NCBI GenBank assembly: GCA_002367635.1
Contig: DFDI01000047.1
Coordinates: forward strand, 5,129-16,002
From: Betaproteobacteria bacterium UBA3031
GTDB taxonomy: Bacteria > Pseudomonadota > Gammaproteobacteria > Burkholderiales > Eutrophovitaceae
Length of the DNA stretch: 10,874 bases
Direction of reading: 5' to 3'
In this document: positions 7,008 through 10,874 of the stretch, piece by piece
Numbering within the stretch: the stretch's first letter is position 1
Layout of the letters: each line of letters starts with the position of its first letter
The notes under the pieces: generated by a model
What the model was told of the DNA's origin: nothing
Databases searched by the model: none
What the model saw: only the letters and a program-made list of their open reading frames with translations
Made by a program: the position numbers and the translations under genes

Positions 7008-7189
7008 TCATCTTCAGGTAACATCAACAATTGCCTCTCCTTGGCTAACAGTAATACTTCTCGCTTATCGTCATCCGACATTTCAACCCATACACTTATT
7101 TCATCCATCGTTCGAAAGCAGCCTAGGCAAACGCCGCTAGCGGGATTCAACTGACATATATCTACACATGGTGATTCAATAGAAGTCAT
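7004..7189 (-). CDS. Small four-cysteine DUF1289 protein
   Basis: This 61-residue protein carries the DUF1289 signature: 'SPCVDIC' at 6-12, 'GVCLGCFRTMDEI' at 19-31, a tryptophan at 34 and 'MSDDDKREVL' at 37-46. Its cysteines, Cys8, Cys12, Cys21 and Cys24, are spaced CX3C-X8-CX2C and probably bind a metal ion or an Fe-S cluster; the family is often annotated as Fe-S protein without proof, and its role is unknown. It begins 25 bases after liuE on the same strand, so it is very likely the last gene of the liu transcript here. No strong ribosome-binding site is visible before ATG 7189, suggesting modest expression or coupling to liuE. Its stop codon overlaps that of the convergent thioesterase gene. 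Confidence 0.82.
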   Translation of the reverse strand: MTSIESPCVDICQLNPASGVCLGCFRTMDEISVWVEMSDDDKREVLLLAKERQLLMLPEDD

Positions 7190-7214
7190 ATCACGATCGC
7201 TTCGAATAAAAGTG

Positions 7215-8129
7215 TTACGCCACCAAATGCCGCTTCGACAGAAGCGCCCGACCAGCCCTAGAAGAGGTTGGTCTTCCTAAGTACTCACATATGTACTCAG
7301 CCGCAACAAGTAGCTTGTTCATATCAACTCCTGTTTCGATACCCATACCATTCAACATGTACAGCACATCCTCTGTCGAAACATTTCCAGTAGCCCCAGG
7401 AGAATAAGGACAACCGCCGAGGCCTGCTATCGAACTATCAAAGATAGAAACGCCCACCTCTAGGGAAGCGAAAATATTCCCAATAGCCTGACCATAAGTA
7501 TCATGAAAGTGTCCGCCGAGCTTTTCTACTGGCACAAATTTCGCAACATGCTCAAAGAGATCCTTGCTTCTTTGCGGAGTTCCAACCCCAACAGTGTCGC
7601 CTAAAGAAACCTCGTAACATCCCATGTCGTATAACTGTTGCGCCACATCCGCGACAACTGCAGGATCGACCTCCCCCTCATAGGGACATCCAAGCACAAC
7701 AGAAATATATCCACGAACACGCAAGCCACAACGAGCAGCCTCATCGCACACTATTTTCTGTCTCTCTAGAGACTCCTTGATTGTACAATTAGTATTCTTC
7801 TGCGAAAACGTTTCGCTAGCTGCAGCAAAGCCAGCAACCTCTTGCACTCCAGCTTCAACAGCCGCCTCCAAACCTTTCAAATTAGGTACTAACACTGGGT
7901 AACAAACGTCAGATCGTATTGCGGACCGTATAAATACCTCTCTCGTATCCGCCATTTGAGGCACCCACTTTGGAGAGACAAAACTCCCTGCCTCAATCAC
8001 CGATAAACCTGCATCCGCAAGCTTATTAATTAGCTCCACCTTAACGTTAGTCGGCACATGCACTTTTTCGTTTTGCAATCCATCTCGAGGTCCTACCTCC
8101 ACAATTTTGACGCGACTCGGCATACTCAT
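7215..8129 (-). CDS. liuE: Hydroxymethylglutaryl-CoA lyase (leucine degradation)
   Basis: HMG-CoA lyase cleaves 3-hydroxy-3-methylglutaryl-CoA to acetoacetate and acetyl-CoA, the last step of leucine breakdown. The 304-residue TIM-barrel protein keeps the known active-site residues: Arg15-Asp16 in 'VGPRDGLQNE', Glu46 in 'IEAGSFVSPKWVPQM', Asp178 in 'SLGDTVGVGTP', the metal ligands His207 and His209 in 'GGHFHDTYGQ', the signature cysteine Cys240 in 'GLGGCPYSPGATGN' and Asn249. The start at 8129 overlaps the liuD stop by one base (TAATG) and has the strong site GGAGGAAG (8137-8144) seven bases upstream; the second ATG at 8123 lies less well placed. One-base overlap with liuD implies translational coupling. 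The product is cytoplasmic; no targeting signal is seen. The alternative 2-isopropylmalate or homocitrate synthase is excluded by the cysteine loop signature. Confidence 0.96.
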   Translation of the reverse strand: MSMPSRVKIVEVGPRDGLQNEKVHVPTNVKVELINKLADAGLSVIEAGSFVSPKWVPQMADTREVFIRSAIRSDVCYPVLVPNLKGLEAAVEAGVQEVAGFAAASETFSQKNTNCTIKESLERQKIVCDEAARCGLRVRGYISVVLGCPYEGEVDPAVVADVAQQLYDMGCYEVSLGDTVGVGTPQRSKDLFEHVAKFVPVEKLGGHFHDTYGQAIGNIFASLEVGVSIFDSSIAGLGGCPYSPGATGNVSTEDVLYMLNGMGIETGVDMNKLLVAAEYICEYLGRPTSSRAGRALLSKRHLVA

Positions 8130-10138
8130 TATTGATCTTCCTCCAGTGCGAGAAGCTCTACACCCTCCAACACTTGGTCTCCCTCAGAATAAAATATCTC
8201 AACAACTGTTCCAGACTTAGGCGAAAGAATCGTATGTTCCATTTTCATGGCTTCGACTATAACTAAGGCCTGCTCTTTTTGCACTGAGTCGCCAACTGCC
8301 ACTAAAATCTGCCTGACGTATCCGGGCAACGGAGCGATCAGTAAGTTTCCAGATTCCTCCTCCACATACAAATCAAGCTGAGACCGCGATATGACCGTTG
8401 TCTGCCCCTCACAAAAAATTGTCACCCCAGACTCACCCTCAAAGACGAAGCCTTCGGCAGATTTTCCAGAGACCTTAACCTGTATTTGATTCGAGTTGTA
8501 ACCCACACTATTAAGCTCATACTCAGCCCCATCGAATACGAATTGAATTTTATTCAAACACAGGCTCAATAACACTTCGTACGTCTGATCCCCGCAAATT
8601 AATCTAAATACTCGGCTTGCATCTCGGTTAAGCCTCCAGCCATCCATATGCCGCCAGGGTGAATACGGGTCCGAAGATGGGTCTGACTCCAGCTGATCAT
8701 CGAACATCCCCCTTAACTCATAAGCCAAAAACAGTGCTACGGCAGTTACCGAAATCAACTCTTGTGATTTAGATAAGCTTTTTATATGCCGATTGATTAA
8801 TCCGGTATTGAGATTTTGGGGCTGTTGTTCTGCTTCGCTAAAATCGGGAACAGAGATCAACGCCCTTAAAAAATTAGTGTTCGTTTGAATGCCGGCTAAA
8901 TGGTAAGCCGAAAGGGCAACATTCAATTTATTCAAAGCAGCTTGCCTTGTTTCGCCCCAACAAATAATTTTAGAAATCATTGGGTCATAATAAACACCCA
9001 CCTCATCACCCACCTGAACGCCCGAATCAATACGCACATCCGAGTCAGCGCCTTTGCGCTCCTGTAAATATTCTATGCGTCCCGCGACCGGAAGAAAATC
9101 ACGCGCTGGGTTTTCCGCATACACTCTAGACTCAACAGCATGGCCTTTTAATTTAATATCCTTTTGCTGTTTAGGCAGCACCTCTCCAGCAGCAACTCGC
9201 AATTGCCACTCTACAAGATCTTGTCCAGTGATCATTTCGGTAACTGGGTGCTCTACTTGTAACCGCGTATTCATCTCCATGAAATAAAAATGTTGGCTCT
9301 CATCCATGATGAACTCAACGGTCCCCGCTCCCTCATAACCCGCCGCTTTCGCAACAGCGATGGCGGTTTCTCCCAAACTTCTTCGAATCTCTTCCGAAAT
9401 AGCTGGCGCAGGCGCCTCCTCAATGACCTTTTGATACCTTCTTTGCAGCGAACAATCTCGTTCAAATAAATGCACATAATTACCCTGCTGGTCTGCAAAA
9501 ATCTGAACCTCGATATGGCGTGGTGCTTTGATATAGCGTTCTAATAAAACATGGTCGTTATTGAAGCTATTTTTCGCCTCTCTTCGTGCGCCAGTTAGCG
9601 CAGTCATAAAATCGCCTAACCGATCAACCACGCGCATGCCTTTTCCTCCGCCACCGGCACTCGCCTTAATCAAAAGCGGAAATCCTATTCGACTTGCCTC
9701 AGCTACCAACACTTCGTCACTTTGATCCGCGCCATGAAAACCTGGCAACAGTGGAACCCCAGCTTTTTCGACAATCGTTTTGGCTGAACTTTTTAACCCC
9801 ATAGCTCGTATAACTTTCGAGGAAGGGCCAATAAATTTGATTCCCTCCGCCTCACAAAGTTCTGCGAATTCGGCATTTTCAGATAAAAACCCGTATCCTG
9901 GGTGAATTGCCTCTGCACCCGTTGTTAGGGCAACCTCTACGATTCGCTGGGCATTTAAGTAAGATTCTGCGGGTGATGCACCGCCAATCATTACACTTTG
10001 ATCACACACATGTGTATGGAGAGCGTTCACATCAACCGCAGAGCAAACCGCTACTGTTTGCACGCCCATTGCCTTCGCAGTTCGAGCAATTCGAACAGCG
10101 ATTTCGCCTCTATTTGCGATGAGAATCTTTGAAAACAT
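8129..10138 (-). CDS. liuD: 3-methylcrotonyl-CoA carboxylase, biotin-containing alpha subunit
   Basis: This subunit carboxylates its own biotin with ATP and bicarbonate; the beta subunit then transfers the carboxyl group to 3-methylcrotonyl-CoA. The 669 residues fit the acyl-CoA carboxylase alpha layout: biotin carboxylase N-domain from 'SKILIANRGEIAVRI' (3-17), 'HPGYGFLSEN' 79-88, ATP-grasp glycine loop 'GGGGKGM' 162-168, 'MEMNTRLQVEHPVTE' 287-301, carboxylase C-domain to about 445, a less conserved linker domain (about 460-595), and a biotinyl domain with Lys632 in 'EAMKMEH'. The sequence alone would also allow geranyl- or propionyl-CoA carboxylase; the flanking liuC and liuE make the methylcrotonyl enzyme by far the best choice. 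The beta-subunit gene is expected to the right of the window. Start ATG 10138 has AGG five bases upstream. The stop overlaps the liuE start. Confidence 0.94.
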   Translation of the reverse strand: MFSKILIANRGEIAVRIARTAKAMGVQTVAVCSAVDVNALHTHVCDQSVMIGGASPAESYLNAQRIVEVALTTGAEAIHPGYGFLSENAEFAELCEAEGIKFIGPSSKVIRAMGLKSSAKTIVEKAGVPLLPGFHGADQSDEVLVAEASRIGFPLLIKASAGGGGKGMRVVDRLGDFMTALTGARREAKNSFNNDHVLLERYIKAPRHIEVQIFADQQGNYVHLFERDCSLQRRYQKVIEEAPAPAISEEIRRSLGETAIAVAKAAGYEGAGTVEFIMDESQHFYFMEMNTRLQVEHPVTEMITGQDLVEWQLRVAAGEVLPKQQKDIKLKGHAVESRVYAENPARDFLPVAGRIEYLQERKGADSDVRIDSGVQVGDEVGVYYDPMISKIICWGETRQAALNKLNVALSAYHLAGIQTNTNFLRALISVPDFSEAEQQPQNLNTGLINRHIKSLSKSQELISVTAVALFLAYELRGMFDDQLESDPSSDPYSPWRHMDGWRLNRDASRVFRLICGDQTYEVLLSLCLNKIQFVFDGAEYELNSVGYNSNQIQVKVSGKSAEGFVFEGESGVTIFCEGQTTVISRSQLDLYVEEESGNLLIAPLPGYVRQILVAVGDSVQKEQALVIVEAMKMEHTILSPKSGTVVEIFYSEGDQVLEGVELLALEEDQ
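8137..8144 (-). promoter_or_regulatory. Strong ribosome-binding site of liuE inside the liuD 3' end
   Basis: GGAGGAAG on the minus strand lies within the last liuD codons, seven bases before ATG 8129 and thirteen before ATG 8123. It is the best Shine-Dalgarno match I noticed in the window and supports the upstream start. Confidence 0.75.
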
Positions 10139-10345
10139 CAGGACCTAATACTCACAATCATTTTAAGTGGTTATAAACCGAATTTAGTAAAAAATATCGT
10201 ATGTAGAAATAAACAATGGCTTACCTCGAGCGTCCGTTTAAAAAGGTTATCAGCTGCTGATTAATTAGAGAAAGTCCAAAGTGAGTTTATCAATTTATCA
10301 AACGGGACTTACTTTAAATATATTTCAACCCAAAATGAGTCGGCC
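10139..10345 (-). promoter_or_regulatory. 207-base liuC-liuD gap with hairpin and coupled mini-ORF
   Basis: The other liu junctions here are tight, but this gap is 207 bases. Read on the minus strand, it contains a 5-bp hairpin ATCAG/CTGAT with a three-base loop (10249-10261), followed four bases later by five T residues (10244-10240), like a weak terminator. Further down, an eight-codon reading frame (10161-10138; M-I-V-S-I-R-S-stop) ends in TGATG, so its stop overlaps the liuD start by one base. It has no obvious ribosome site and contains no leucine codon, so it is not a classic leucine attenuator. A second promoter for liuDE is possible, though I see no convincing -35/-10 pair. Confidence 0.35.
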
Positions 10346-10874
10346 TCATGCTTCATCCTCACCCACCCAACTCGGTTTTCTTTTTTCAAGAAAAGACCTA
10401 ATACCCTCTCGCCCCTCATTAGATGCTCGAACGCGAGCAATCCGAATTGCCGTCTCATTGATAAGCTGTTGGTCGAGGGCAGACTGGTCAATTATTTCAA
10501 TCAGCGCTTTGGTTTCTCGATGCGCGTCAGCGCCCCCGTAGTTGAAATGTTTGACGAAGGTTTTGACCATATCGTCTAAAGCCTCAATATCGACAACTTC
10601 ATGCACAAGCCCAAAGCGATGAGCATCTGTGGCAGTGAACCGCTCTGCAGTCATCATATATCTACGCGCCGCTCGAATACCCATAGCAGACACGACATAA
10701 GGGCCAATGGTTGCCGGTATCAACCCAATTCTGACTTCAGACAAACAAAATTGTGTTTCTTTTGAAGCGATCGCAATATCGCATGCGGACACCAACCCCA
10801 TCCCGCCAGCAAATGCATGACCGTTAACTCGAGCGATCGTGGGTTTTGGTAGGCGATACAGCTCATCTAACATA
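10346..10874 (-). CDS. liuC: Enoyl-CoA hydratase family, probable methylglutaconyl-CoA hydratase, 3' part
   Basis: LiuC hydrates 3-methylglutaconyl-CoA to HMG-CoA, between the carboxylase and lyase steps encoded by liuD and liuE. The frame is open through the right edge, so the N-terminal part is missing; 175 residues are visible of a family length near 260. Counting from the first visible methionine (internal, not the start), the crotonase pattern is clear: 'KPTIARVNGHAFAGGMGL' 10-27, 'CDIAIA' 31-36, and 'LSEVRIGLIP' 44-53. Glu46 matches catalytic Glu164 of rat enoyl-CoA hydratase, while the position of Glu144 is Gly26, as in the 'GGGVGLV' proteins I recall from liu clusters. The usual three-glycine run reads Ala-Gly-Gly. 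The substrate is inferred from position in the cluster; a generic enoyl-CoA hydratase is possible on sequence alone. Confidence 0.88.
   Translation of the reverse strand, partial: MLDELYRLPKPTIARVNGHAFAGGMGLVSACDIAIASKETQFCLSEVRIGLIPATIGPYVVSAMGIRAARRYMMTAERFTATDAHRFGLVHEVVDIEALDDMVKTFVKHFNYGGADAHRETKALIEIIDQSALDQQLINETAIRIARVRASNEGREGIRSFLEKRKPSWVGEDEA

Noticed and set aside
8129..10138. Propionyl-CoA or geranyl-CoA carboxylase alpha subunit
   Set aside because: The domain layout would allow it, but the flanking HMG-CoA lyase and LiuC-type hydratase point to methylcrotonyl-CoA.
10281..10541. 86-codon open frame on the plus strand covering part of the liuC-liuD gap
   Set aside because: More than half of it is antisense to liuC, the translation is Ser/Ile/Arg-rich low-information sequence, and no ribosome site precedes it.

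Overview
The window carries eleven genes in ordinary chromosomal arrangement, with no mobile element, CRISPR array, tRNA or rRNA that I can see. Base composition looks even, with mid-40s GC by eye. The best guess is a betaproteobacterium of Burkholderiales type with unusually low GC. This rests on holA lying directly before proA, a dihydrolipoamide dehydrogenase that carries its own N-terminal lipoyl domain, and a proteobacterial leucine-degradation (liu) cluster. This placement is inference from gene order and domain layout, not from a search.

Left part, plus strand (1-5853): the 3' part of holA (DNA polymerase III delta), then proA (proline synthesis), lpd (E3 with fused lipoyl domain, no E1/E2 genes beside it), nudC (NADH/NAD-cap pyrophosphatase) and an exported OpuAC-type betaine-binding protein with no permease or ATPase beside it. 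The gaps from holA to nudC are 31-54 bases, so these genes may be co-transcribed although their functions differ. The betaine-binding gene follows a 94-base gap with a nested inverted repeat and may have its own promoter.

Middle (5854-7007): a DUF2889 gene on the minus strand (TTG start) and a 4-hydroxybenzoyl-CoA-type thioesterase on the plus strand diverge from a 128-base AT-rich region. A GC-containing, foldable 51-base gap separates DUF2889 from the betaine-binding gene, tail to tail.

Right part, minus strand (7004-10874): the 3' half of a leucine/isovalerate operon, read right to left: liuC (methylglutaconyl-CoA hydratase, cut by the window edge), liuD (methylcrotonyl-CoA carboxylase biotin subunit), liuE (HMG-CoA lyase) and a small four-cysteine DUF1289 protein. 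These catalyse late steps of leucine breakdown: carboxylation of 3-methylcrotonyl-CoA, hydration of 3-methylglutaconyl-CoA, and cleavage of HMG-CoA to acetoacetate and acetyl-CoA. liuD and liuE overlap by one base (TAATG), and DUF1289 overlaps the convergent thioesterase gene by four bases (TTAA). The 207-base gap between liuC and liuD is the main irregularity.

I did not find a convincing new system. The items most worth checking are the liuC-liuD gap with its small coupled reading frame, DUF2889 beside an acyl-CoA thioesterase, the orphan lipoyl-E3, and the inverted repeat before the betaine-binding gene.
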